From contig CBDBJK010000037.1 of assembly GCA_965206395.1 (NCBI GenBank), positions 1 through 64,000 of the forward strand: a stretch of 64,000 nt of DNA. Reading direction: 5' to 3'. The stretch comes from CBDBJK01 sp965206395 (GTDB taxonomy: Bacteria; Chloroflexota; Dehalococcoidia; Lucifugimonadales; CATOSD01). Shown here piece by piece: positions 17,213 to 25,486 of this stretch. The notes below the pieces were generated by a model. It was not told the origin of the DNA. It was given only the letters and a program-made list of their open reading frames with translations, and ran no database searches. Position numbers and translations under genes: made by a program. The stretch's first letter is position 1. Each line of letters begins with the position of its first letter.

Positions 17213-18673
17213 TGTGGATGTGCAACGATTATGTCAGTAGGTAGGTGTTCAGTGAAAATGTCAGTCCATGAGGACATTGACATTGACGGCAACGGAACAG
17301 AAGCGGTTACAGGTATTGGCAGGTGTGTTGGAAGGTCGGTTAAAGGTGACCGAAGCCTCTGGTTTGATGGGAGTGAGCGAGCGCCACGCATGGCGACTAC
17401 TGGCAGCATTCAGAAAGGAAGGAGTTGCTGCCTTAGCTCACGGGAACAGGGGCAGGACGCCAACGATCTCCACGGACCCAGCAATTCGGGATCGTGTCAG
17501 GGGCCTGGCCAAGGGGACTTATGCAGGACTCAACCACACACATCTGACTGAGCTGCTGGAGGAGCGGGAGGGCATCGACTTGTCACGATCCACGGTCAGA
17601 CGGATCCTGCTGTCGGGCGGGATCAAGAGCCCACGCAAACGCAGGGCTCCGAAGCATCACAGCAGGCGTGTGAGGTATCCCCAAGAAGGCATGCTGCTGC
17701 AGATTGATGGCAGCAAGCATGACTGGCTCCAAGGCCGTGGCCCCTACCTCACGCTCATCGCAGCCATAGACGATGCCACAGGCACCGTCCCCTTCGCCCT
17801 CTTCCGCGACCAAGAGGACGCTCACGGATACCTGTTAATGCTCAGGTCTATCATCCAGGACAAGGGCGTCCCTATGGCCCTCTACAGTGACAGACACGGC
17901 ATATTCCAACGCTCACCCAAAGAGCCTGAATCGTTGGAAGAGCAACTTCGAGGCAGACGTGACCCCACCCAGTTTGGAAGAGCGCTTCAGGAATTGGGAA
18001 TAGAACTCATCCTGGCCTACACTCCACAGGCTAAAGGCCGAGTCGAGCGCCTCTTCGGCACTCTCCAGGACCGGTTGGTCTCCGAGATGCGGTTGGCTGG
18101 CGCCACTACCGCACAACAGGCCAACAACATTCTGTGGCGACTTCTACCCGACTTCAACCGGCGCTTCGGTGTCTGCGCTGCACAGCAAGGTTCGGCCTAT
18201 CGTCAACTATCGGCAGACCTGTCGCTGGATAGTGTGCTTTGCTTCAAGTACCTGCGTACTGTGGCCAACGACAATACCGTGCGGTTCAACTCCACTACAC
18301 TCCAACTCCTACCCGACGCACACCGTGCTAGCTATGCAAGGGCCACAGTGGAGGTCCAGGAACGTCTTGACGGCAGCCTGGTCGTTGTCCACGCAGATAA
18401 GACAATCGGCAGTCAGCCAGCTCCCTCCTCGCCTGTCACGCTCAGAGCGCGCAATGGCCAAAGGGCCACAGGTACAATCAACACCGAGGGTCCAATCGAT
18501 GCTGCTCTTGACCCTGTTGGGTTCCCAACAGGGTCAAGAAAACAGGCTTCGGTGCCGCCAGCAACCCCGAAGACCAAACGGTCCAACAAACCTGGCCCCG
18601 ACCACCCGTGGCGGAGAAAGCTACTGACATAATCATTGAACAATTAGACTGACATATTCACTGGACAACAACA
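17213..18673 (+). mobile_element. IS1202-like (ISNCY group) insertion sequence, complete
   Basis: About 1.46 kb between two copies of a 15-bp direct repeat. The ends begin TGTGGATGTGCAAC and, on the opposite strand at the right, TGTTGTTGTCCAG. Each end carries two tandem copies of a motif like TGTnCAnnGAnnATGTCAG (17219-17237 and about 17233-17252 at left; the mirror pair at about 18622-18640 and 18648-18667 at right), so four similar sites face inwards. These are probably transposase binding sites. One intact transposase gene fills the interior. The element sits in the intergenic region between the VOC and cupin genes and breaks no visible gene. Confidence 0.85.
17268..18632 (+). CDS. ISNCY/IS1202-like DDE transposase
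   Basis: 454 residues, uninterrupted. An N-terminal helix-turn-helix region (LKVTEASGLMGVSERHAWRLL, residues about 26-46) is followed by a second one (TVRRILLSGGIK). The integrase-like core has LLQIDGSKHDWL (first Asp, near 143), MALYSDRHGIF (second Asp, near 205) and TPQAKGRVERLFGTLQDRL (Glu, near 263). The spacing fits an RNase-H-fold DDE catalytic triad. A proline-rich basic tail follows. Being intact, it may still move the element. Confidence 0.9.
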   Translation: MRTLTLTATEQKRLQVLAGVLEGRLKVTEASGLMGVSERHAWRLLAAFRKEGVAALAHGNRGRTPTISTDPAIRDRVRGLAKGTYAGLNHTHLTELLEEREGIDLSRSTVRRILLSGGIKSPRKRRAPKHHSRRVRYPQEGMLLQIDGSKHDWLQGRGPYLTLIAAIDDATGTVPFALFRDQEDAHGYLLMLRSIIQDKGVPMALYSDRHGIFQRSPKEPESLEEQLRGRRDPTQFGRALQELGIELILAYTPQAKGRVERLFGTLQDRLVSEMRLAGATTAQQANNILWRLLPDFNRRFGVCAAQQGSAYRQLSADLSLDSVLCFKYLRTVANDNTVRFNSTTLQLLPDAHRASYARATVEVQERLDGSLVVVHADKTIGSQPAPSSPVTLRARNGQRATGTINTEGPIDAALDPVGFPTGSRKQASVPPATPKTKRSNKPGPDHPWRRKLLT

Positions 18674-18674
18674 T

Positions 18675-18689
18675 CGATTGCTCGAAAAA
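18675..18689. repeat. Right 15-bp target-site duplication of the IS1202-like element
   Basis: Exact copy of 17198-17212, starting one base after the right end of the element. Joining the flanks across one copy restores an unbroken intergenic sequence. Confidence 0.8.
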
Positions 18690-18726
18690 GATATGGACAC
18701 GGGCGGTTTTCCTCCAACCGTGCCCC

Positions 18727-18735
18727 TGCTATAAT
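18727..18735 (+). promoter_or_regulatory. Extended -10 promoter for the cupin gene
   Basis: TGCTATAAT is a perfect extended -10 (TGn plus TATAAT), about 60 bases before the cupin start. No strong -35 is seen, as is usual for extended -10 promoters. Confidence 0.45.
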
Positions 18736-18798
18736 CTCCATGTCCTGCTCATATTGAATTGCCTGCAGGTAGATAAATTCGTACCACGGAGGGCGGTC

Positions 18799-19149
18799 TT
18801 GCCAATACTAGATAGGAACGACGCAAATATGGTAGAGCTATATCCGGGCACCAATCGGTGGCCCGTAGTAGACGGCACGAACGGGGCCGAGTCGTTGAGC
18901 GTGGCCGATTTGACGCTTGCTCCGGGGGCAGCGGTATCGAATCACATCCACCCGACTGAGGAGGCGATGGTCATTCTGGACGGAGAGCTTGAGGCCGTGC
19001 TTGGAGACGAGGTCGTAACCGTAAAGGAAGGACAGACCGTTTTTGCGCCGCCCGGTGTCAAGCACGGCTTCGTGAACCGCTCCGGTGCTTCGGCGCGGAT
19101 AATGGCTATCTTCCCCACCAGCAGCGTGGAGCGCACCCTCGCCGATTAG
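18799..19149 (+). CDS. Small cupin-domain protein
   Basis: 116 residues from TTG 18799, chosen because GGAGGG stands six bases before it; a longer frame from 18754 lacks a ribosome site. The cupin 2 motifs are present: HIHPTEEAMVILDGELEAVLGDE (metal-ligand His, His and Glu) near residues 52-70 and PPGVKHGFVNRS (third His) near 92. A single beta-barrel of this size usually binds one metal ion and may act as a dioxygenase, isomerase or sensor. No neighbour points to a substrate. Confidence 0.85.
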   Translation: MPILDRNDANMVELYPGTNRWPVVDGTNGAESLSVADLTLAPGAAVSNHIHPTEEAMVILDGELEAVLGDEVVTVKEGQTVFAPPGVKHGFVNRSGASARIMAIFPTSSVERTLAD

Positions 19150-19161
19150 GGCCGGTTGCTA

Positions 19162-20410
19162 GTGGTTCAACGTTTTTGTATTGATGGGTAGAGTGACTTT
19201 AGCTTGATGCGCGCATCCTCGGTAGTGAAGCGCCAATCCACTCGTATCACATCCCGGTTGCGTTGATTCTGCCAAGCATTGACCTCGCCGCGCAGGATGT
19301 CTTGATTGGCAATCCGTCGGTCCAGGCACTGTCGAGCCAGCACACCGATCTCTATCTCCGCCATATTCAACCAACTCCCGTGTTTGGGAGTGTAGTGTAT
19401 CTCCAGTCGCTCAGCTATACGCCTCGCCTCAGCAGGCTCGAATGCCTCGTATAGCGAGGACAGCTTGTGAGTGTTGAGATTGTCCATTACCAGCACGATC
19501 CGGTCTCTGTCAGGGTAGTCCTCGTCGACCAGTTTCTTTATCACATGCGCCCAGTCCACCTTCGTGCGACGCTCTCTGACCTCGACTCGGCGCCATCCGT
19601 CCAACGGTGCAAACAGCATGAACAGGCTGCTCACTCCATTGCGCTCGTATTCGTAGTCGTATGCCGCCGATAAGCCGGGCGCTGCGGGACGCGGCACTCG
19701 CGTCTCCTTGACTTGCTGTTTGCTCGTCTCATCCATGCACACCAGAACCTCATTCCCATCGTACGGCCGTTGGTAGACCTCCAGTACGTCTTCCATCACG
19801 TCTTCCATCGCGCACACAAACTCCGCGCTCTGACCGGGCGGGATGCACCAACTCTGCTTCAGCCACGGCTTCAGTTCGTTTTTTTTTAAGCGCCTGGCGA
19901 ACCGTCTCGGTGCTAATGGTCCCGACTATCTCACACTCGACCAACTGGTCAGCCAACAGCTTCAGGGTCCAACTGGCACGCCCCTCCGGCGGTTCCCCGC
20001 AGGCCATCGCTATCAACCGTGCTTCACCTTCGCCGTCCAGTCTCTTTTGACGCCGACGCAGTTGCTTTTTGCGATTCAGCGCAGACTCGACCCCCTCCTC
20101 CACACAGCGCTTGCGTATTCGCTCGACCGTTGACTGTCCCACACCGAGCGCGCTGGTGATGTCCGCGTCCTTCATTCCCCCGTCCGAGCGTGACTCATCG
20201 CTCATCAGCAGAATGCGCGCATGGGTCTGTTTGTACGCCGCAGCCCGACCGCGTGAGACCAAGGCGTTGAGTTCCTGTTGTTCGTCGGTAGTCAGTCTGA
20301 TACGGTACTTCTTGGTAGACATCATGGTTCCTCCTCGGTTCAACGTTACGATTGAACCCCCAAGAGGAACAATGACTATCATGGTATTCATTTCAATGAT
20401 GTTGGACCAC
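19162..20410 (-). mobile_element. IS630-family insertion sequence, copy A
   Basis: Flanked by TA on both sides (19160-19161 and 20411-20412), the usual TA target duplication of IS630/Tc1-type elements. The ends are imperfect inverted repeats: GTGGTTCAACGTTTTTG at left against GTGGTCCAACATCATTG read from the right. It holds one transposase gene split by an A9 tract. The right TA is shared with the next element, IS5-type copy 1. Confidence 0.85.
19167..20325 (-). CDS. IS630-family transposase, two frames joined at an A9 tract
   Basis: Starts at ATG 20325 behind GAGGAGG. The first frame holds the helix-turn-helix part (DADITSALGVGQSTVERIRKR) and ends in ETVRQALKKK at nine A (coding strand, 19879-19887). 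The second frame continues NELKPWLKQSWCIP and carries the DDE core: VLVCMDETSK, VLVMDNLNTH and HGSWLNMAEIE. To join them the ribosome must shift +1 or RNA polymerase must drop one A. Slippage on such tracts is known in insertion sequences, but an ordinary one-base indel would look the same. The joined protein is about 385 residues, counted by frame. Confidence 0.8.
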
Positions 20411-20412
20411 TA

Positions 20413-21244
20413 GGTTGTGTTGACATTTGGTGCATAATGGATACATGTCAACGACTGAATTACGCAATGAACAATGGTCGAAAATCCTTGAATTTCTGCG
20501 CTCATGCCCAGACCTCTACGTTGGAGAGGAGGACGATTGCAGGCGCTACGTCGAGGCCATCCTGTGGATGGCACGAAGTGGTGCTCCTTGGAGACTGCTG
20601 CCTGAGCACTACGGTCACTGGAACAGCGTATATAAGCGCTTCGCACGCTGGTGTGAAAAGGGTGTATGGGAACGAATGCATCAGCATTTTGTGCAAGACC
20701 CCGATATGGAGCATGTCATCATTGTCATAGCACTGTGATAGCACTGTGATAGCACTGTGGTTCGCGCTCATCCCTGTGCTGCTGGAGCCTCCAAAAAAAC
20801 GGTGGCCAATCGGCCCAAGCTCTTGGCCGGAGCCGAGGCGGGTTCAGTACCAAGATCCACGTGAGCGTGGATGGATTGGGCAACCCGTTGCGCTTTGAGC
20901 TCACAGCAGGTCAACGTCACGACATCACCCAGGCACAGGCATTGATAGCTGATTTCGAAACCGAGCATGTGATTGCTGATAAGGGATACGATTCGATGGA
21001 TTTTCTCCAATGCATCCTGGGCAGGGGCGCGTTACCTGTGATTCCACCTCGGTCAAATCGAAAGACGCCACGAGAGTATGATGAGTACCTTTACCGAGAG
21101 CGCCACCTTGTGGAGTGTTTCATCAACAAGATCAAGCACTACCGGCATATCTTCTCTCGCTTTGACAAGCTGTCATCGCGTTTCCTGGGATTCTTGAACT
21201 TCGTCGGTGCTCTCATATGGCTCAGATGAAATGTCAACACAACC
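20413..21244 (+). mobile_element. IS5-family (IS427-like) insertion sequence, copy 1
   Basis: 832 bases with perfect 16-bp terminal inverted repeats (GGTTGTGTTGACATTT and its complement at 21229-21244) and TA on each side. It is nearly identical to copy 2 at 22989-23807 but 13 bases longer at one place, an 11-base tandem repeat. It starts at the TA that ends IS630 copy A. TA duplication and a two-frame transposase fit the IS427 group. Confidence 0.88.
20445..21229 (+). pseudogene. IS5/IS427-like transposase, disrupted by 11-base repeats (copy 1)
   Basis: The first frame (MSTTELRNEQW start, IS4/5 N-terminal domain with WMARSGAPWRLLPEHYGHW) reaches MEHVIIV and stops in a run of three GATAGCACTGT-like units near 20725-20757. 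In an intact relative this would read HVIIDSTVIRAHPC, carrying the first catalytic Asp. The second frame gives GFSTKIHVSVDGLGNPLRF, then VIADKGYDS (second Asp) and RERHLVECFINKIKHYR (Glu). An A7 tract (AAAAAAAC) near 20795 would provide a normal -1 shift, but the repeats add a further frame change. The copy probably cannot make active transposase. Confidence 0.8.
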
Positions 21245-21246
21245 TA

Positions 21247-21340
21247 GTCACCCTCCCTCAATAAAAATAGGAAGGGTGACTACATCTTTTCCCTTGTCGT
21301 CCTTCTGCGGAAGGAGGGGAGAGTTAAAGGGGGGGTACAA
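21247..21340. repeat. Intergenic palindromic repeat (family member 1)
   Basis: GTCACCCTCC and AGGAAGGGTGAC form a hairpin, followed by CCTTCTGCGGAAGGAGGGGAGAG. The 14-base CCTTCTGCGGAAGG core occurs in reverse orientation at about 54429 (CCTTCCGCAGAAGG), and a related CTCCGCAGAAGCGGAG lies near 41933. It lies just before the MBL gene; its GGAG tracts also serve as the ribosome-site region. Confidence 0.55.
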
Positions 21341-22243
21341 ATGACGGTCACACTGGACTGGCTGGGATGCGCGACATTTCGACTAACCGTCGATGACCTG
21401 GTGATTTACCTGGACGCCTACATGGACAGAGTGCCGTCCGCGCCTCCTGTGGGGCTGACGACGAGCGAGGTGGACCGCGCCGACTATGTTCTCATAGGCC
21501 ACAGCCACTTCGACCACCTGGCCGGCGCTGAGACCATCGCGGCTAACACCGGCGCGAAGATTATCGGCTCGAACGAGACAGCACGAGTGATGCTGGATGA
21601 GGGCATCCCAAAAGAGCAACTCTGGCGAGCACAGGGAGGAGAGCATTTCCGCCTATCTAACAAGGTAACAGTGCGAGTATACCCAAGCCTGCATTCCTGC
21701 ATCTGGACTTCCGGCTCGCACGACCCTGGACAGGTGGTACTAGGCGACTACGCGCTGACTGAAGACGAGCGTTGGCCGCCGGATCGCGTTCGTCGTCTGT
21801 CAGAAAGCCTGGATTCCGCAGCCGTTGAGCATATGCAGGAGCACAGGCGCACGACGGTTGGAAGTGCCGAAATTGGCGGCGCGCTGGCATATGTTATCGA
21901 GACGCCGGAAGGCTCTATTTTCTACCACGATACGTCGGGGTGCTGGTCGCGGGTCATAAGTGACCTGCGCCCGGATGTGGCGCTGATTGGCATGGCGGGG
22001 CGTCCGAACATCGACGGCGAGCCAATTCAAGGATCACTTGCCCAGTTCGTCGGTAGGATGGCAAATATGCTCAGGCCGCAGCAGCTATTCCTCAGCCACC
22101 ACGACAACTGGATGCCGCCCATGACACAGGATATGACAACCGAGGCCGCTCTGGCTCCGGTCTGGGAAGAGCTTTCGCGTGTCGAACCGCGCACCAAGCA
22201 TGTAAACGTTGGCTACATGGAAGGAACGCGGCTATTCACATAG
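21341..22243 (+). CDS. MBL-fold metal-dependent hydrolase (UlaG/lactonase-like)
   Basis: 300 residues. The metallo-beta-lactamase fold is clear: LDWLGCATFRL at the start, IGHSHFDHLAGA near residue 54 (HxHxDH motif), IFYHDTSGCW near residue 195 and LFLSHHDNW near residue 245 for the later metal ligands. It resembles L-ascorbate-6-phosphate lactonase-like proteins more than beta-lactamases. No signal peptide is present. It lies between two direct IS5 copies, which together could form a composite transposon, and converges on the response-regulator gene. Confidence 0.87.
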   Translation: MTVTLDWLGCATFRLTVDDLVIYLDAYMDRVPSAPPVGLTTSEVDRADYVLIGHSHFDHLAGAETIAANTGAKIIGSNETARVMLDEGIPKEQLWRAQGGEHFRLSNKVTVRVYPSLHSCIWTSGSHDPGQVVLGDYALTEDERWPPDRVRRLSESLDSAAVEHMQEHRRTTVGSAEIGGALAYVIETPEGSIFYHDTSGCWSRVISDLRPDVALIGMAGRPNIDGEPIQGSLAQFVGRMANMLRPQQLFLSHHDNWMPPMTQDMTTEAALAPVWEELSRVEPRTKHVNVGYMEGTRLFT

Positions 22244-22265
22244 GAGTTGAACGGCCTGACGATCT

Positions 22266-22983
22266 TTAGACTGCGGCAGGAACCTGAGATGGTTCGGGTT
22301 CCTCCGCGCTAAACCGATACCCCACTCCGTGCACAGTCCGAATCCATGTCGGATTGCGGGCGTCATCTCCAAGCTTTTTCCTTAGACGCTGCACGTACTT
22401 TTTCAGCGTACTCCCGGTCTCGATGTCGCCGGCCCAGATGGCGCGCTGAATGTATTCTTGCGTGAGAGTTATGTGTCTGTTCTTCGCAAGCAGGTGCAAC
22501 AGCCTGAACTCGGTGGGAGTCAGAATCAAACGCTGTTCTCCCAAGAACACCTCGTAAGTGGCGGGATTCAACATCAGCCTGCCGCATTGAATCGGGCTTT
22601 CATTGTCGTGCTGGCTTCCGATGCCGACCCGGCGCAGCAGCGCGACAACGCGCGCCATGACGACCATAAGGTTGCAAGGCATCCTGATATAGTCATCGGC
22701 CCCTAGCTCAAAAGCCTTGACCACCTCCATTTCGTCCCCGCCTTCAGCGGCTACAATGATTGGCAGGTCTGAAAACCGATGTATTTCCCTGATAGTTTCC
22801 CATATGCTCATATCAGCGAGGTCTTCACACAGGATTGCGAGGTCAGGCCCTTCTTCTTCGATGGCCTGCAGCCCCAAGTTTGCCTCGGGTGCCACAAACG
22901 GCTTCAAGTCAGGCCAGCGTAATCGCAGAGCAAGCACCAGTGGCTCCGCGCGCGCCGTCTTTGCAAAAGAATACCGCTTTCAT
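22266..22983 (-). pseudogene. OmpR-type response regulator cut off from its ribosome site, atypical receiver
   Basis: The C-terminal winged helix is intact (RLILTPTEFRLLHLLAKNRHI, then RLRKKLGDDARNPTWIRTVHG and GVGYRFS). The receiver half has ELGADDYIRMPCN, where the usual Lys is Met, and DLAILCEDLADMS, where the phosphate-accepting Asp is replaced. It is therefore a pseudo-receiver. The original start ATG 22983 needs one T removed from the T4 run (22965-22968) to join as MKAVFFAKTARAEPLVLAL. IS5 copy 2 lies five bases upstream of that ATG and has carried its AGGAGG away to 23811-23817. Expression is probably lost unless the IS provides new signals or the indel is an error. Confidence 0.8.
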
Positions 22984-22988
22984 TATTA

Positions 22989-23807
22989 GGTTGTGTTGAC
23001 ATTTGGTGCATAATGGATACATGTCAACGACTGAATTACGCAATGAACAATGGTCGAAAATCCTTGAATTTCTGCGCTCATGCCCAGACCTCTACGTTGG
23101 AGAGGAGGACGATTGCAGGCGCTACGTCGAGGCCATCCTGTGGATGGCACGAAGTGGTGCTCCTTGGAGACTGCTGCCTGAGCACTACGGTCACTGGAAC
23201 AGCGTATATAAGCGCTTCGCACGCTGGTGTGAAAAGGGTGTATGGGAACGAATGCATCAGCATTTTGTGCAAGACCCCGATATGGAGCATGTCATCATTG
23301 ATAGCACTGTGATAGCACTGTGATTCGCGCTCATCCCTGTGCTGCTGGAGCCTCCAAAAAAACGGTGGCCAATCGGCCCAAGCTCTTGGCCGGAGCCGAG
23401 GCGGGTTCAGTACCAAGATCCACGTGAGCGTGGATGGATTGGGCAACCCGTTGCGCTTTGAGCTCACAGCAGGTCAACGTCACGACATCACCCAGGCACA
23501 GGCATTGATTGCTGATTTCGAAACCGAGCATGTGATTGCTGATAAGGGATACGATTCGATGGATTTTCTCCAATGCATCCTGGGCAGGGGCGCGTTACCT
23601 GTGATTCCACCTCGGTCAAATCGAAAGACGCCACGAGAGTATGATGAGTACCTTTACCGAGAGCGCCACCTTGTGGAGTGTTTCATCAACAAGATCAAGC
23701 ACTACCGGCATATCTTCTCTCGCTTTGACAAGCTGTCATCGCGTTTCCTGGGATTCTTGAACTTCGTCGGTGCTCTCATATGGCTCAGATGAAATGTCAA
23801 CACAACC
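22989..23807 (+). mobile_element. IS5-family (IS427-like) insertion sequence, copy 2
   Basis: 819 bases, the same 16-bp terminal inverted repeats as copy 1 and TA on both sides (22987-22988 and 23808-23809). Apart from the 11-base repeat region and a few base changes it matches copy 1. It lies in the same orientation as copy 1, about 1.7 kb away. It separates the response regulator start codon from its Shine-Dalgarno. Confidence 0.9.
23021..23792 (+). pseudogene. IS5/IS427-like transposase, disrupted by an 11-base duplication (copy 2)
   Basis: As copy 1, but with two GATAGCACTGT units instead of three (around 23298-23319). Frame 1 reads HVIIDSTVIAL and stops. With one unit removed it would read HVIIDSTVIRAHPCAAGASK into an A7 slippery tract, from which a -1 shift enters NGGQSAQALGRSRGGFST and the rest of the DDE domain. 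Both copies therefore share the same lesion class, so the duplication predates the last transposition and movement was probably driven by an intact copy elsewhere. Confidence 0.8.
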
Positions 23808-23810
23808 TAG

Positions 23811-23820
23811 CCTCCTCTTT
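23811..23820 (-). promoter_or_regulatory. Displaced Shine-Dalgarno of the response regulator
   Basis: On the minus strand AAAGAGGAGG. If IS5 copy 2 and one TA are removed, this sits seven bases before ATG 22983, an ideal distance. It shows the exact ancestral layout. Confidence 0.65.
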
Positions 23821-24115
23821 TCCATTCTGCCCTGAATTTCGTGGCAGAGTTAGGTTTACCTCCGACATACCGATTGGTTATTCTGGTTGTTGCGGCTGCT
23901 CTTCGAGTAGACTAATGTTAAACAGGGAACGGTGTAGCAACCTGACTGGATGCTGACCAGAACCTTAAGGTATGCTTACATTCAGGGCTGTGGTAACCGA
24001 GTCATTCGGGGCATTACCTCGCGTCAGGAGGCAATTGACTTCACATGAGGGCGAGAATATACTCGGTTACCCGGTCTATAGGGTTTCTTGCTAGAGGTAA
24101 GTGAGGTGGGCAGGT
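23821..24115. other. Intergenic region, no gene recognised
   Basis: About 290 bases that presumably hold the original promoter of the response regulator (minus strand) and of the secreted-protein gene (plus strand). A GAGGTGG ribosome-site candidate precedes the start at 24116. No repeat, hairpin with T-run or RNA gene was recognised. Confidence 0.4.
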
Positions 24116-25391
24116 GTGATTAACGGTACGCCATTCAACAGAATTCTGGCCTCCTTGCTGGTTGTTTCGCTCGTTATTCTTGCCGTAAACTGCCCCAAGC
24201 TAACGGCGGAGGCTAGCACGTCTCCGCCGATTGAGATACTTGAGATTCTTCCTTCTGAGCAAGCCGATAACGCGCCGTTAGAGCTAAGGCCATCGCATCT
24301 GTCAGAGTTTACTGGCTCTGAGTTCACCATCGAAATCTGGACGAACGCTCCTACTGACCAGGCGATATCCGCCGTCCGCGTGTCGCTCGACTCGGTTGTT
24401 GAGAACAACGTAGAGATGGTATTCGGCGAGATTAATCTTATCGCGGCAGCTAGCGACCAGCCGTACCCATCGGGTTCATTCAGATTCGCAAGCGTCGTCT
24501 TTGGCGGCTTGAAGGACACTCAAGATCAGAACGGCTCCAAGGTTGAGTTCGATTTTTTCCAAAGTCAGGAATAGCAACGCCAGCCTGGACGCTGAGATAA
24601 TAGACGGTACGCACCAGGGCGCAAAAGTCGAGCTTGCTGGCGTGGCGTTCAGCGGGAATATAGCCCTGCAACAGCGCACAAAAGAGCGTACAGGATGGGC
24701 GGTTCCAGTGACTGCGAAACTGTACTCGCTGGGCGCGAACGTTGAGAGAAGCAATCCTGACATTCCTTTGTACGTATGCTCGGCCACGACACAGCGGGAT
24801 GGCGACCTTGCGCGGTTCGATTGCGTTGCTCCCGGCTTCGAGCCAGGCACTTATGACATCACCATCGAATCAAACTATAGGCTTACGAATCTGATTCGTG
24901 GAGTCGTCATAGCGTTGGCTTTCGCCGTCATCCTCGTTGGCTGCTCGTCGTCTTCTGATTTAGATGAAACGCCGACAGCTACGCCCAACGCAAACATCGA
25001 CCTGCGTCTAGTGCCGCCAGCCGCCGAAGTCGTCTCGTCCTCCAGTTTCGTGCTAACAATAGAAGTTGTACCCAATGGCAACGATGTTATGGGAGTACAG
25101 GCCCGTCTGAGTTTTGACCCGACACGCCTTCAAGTAGCCACTGTAAGTATAGACCCGGAATCGCCGCTTGCTTTTTCCTTCGCGGCGGGGCTGCTGACGT
25201 CCTCACCTCCAGTCGAGGCTTTCACATTGGGCAGCCTAGCGTTCGAAGTGCTACCCGTTGAGATGGTGACCACAACTGCCGTGAATTTCATTACCGAGGG
25301 CAGGCGGCGGACTATCGCAAGCATTGACGGTGAGGACATTACCGGCAAAGTCATGGGTTCGACCATCACGATTCAACCTTCGGGGTCATAA
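24116..25391 (+). pseudogene. Secreted protein plus cohesin-like lipoprotein, frameshifted and fused
   Basis: Part 1 begins at GTG 24116 (or 24101) with an export signal (ILASLLVVSLVILAVN), then a beta-rich domain (FTIEIWTNAPTDQAISAVRV). At the T6 run 24553-24558 removal of one T joins VEFDFSKVRNSNASLDAEII and the rest of the domain to YDITIESNYRL. Then, with no stop, comes LIRGVVIALAFAVILVGC, a complete lipoprotein signal with a Cys lipobox. A Thr-rich linker and a cohesin-like domain follow (MGVQARLSFDPTRLQVATV, VEAFTLGSLAFEVL). A signal peptide in mid-chain means two genes have run together, probably through a second lesion near 24890. The function of both is unknown. Confidence 0.6.
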
Positions 25392-25405
25392 CGCGAAGGG
25401 TTCGG

Positions 25406-25435
25406 TTGACCCTTCCAAGAAAAATATGCTAGCTT
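25406..25435 (+). promoter_or_regulatory. Sigma70-like promoter upstream of the 357-residue protein
   Basis: TTGACC, an 18-base spacer and TAGCTT preceded by TGC (extended -10), about 50 bases before the GTG start at 25487. Confidence 0.4.
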
Positions 25436-25486
25436 AGGCAACAGGCGCAGGGCCGCCAATCTCTGAAACTCCAAGGAGACACTCTT

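Noticed and set aside
20700..20760. 11-base repeats as a CRISPR array
   Set aside because: Units are contiguous without spacers and lie inside a transposase gene.
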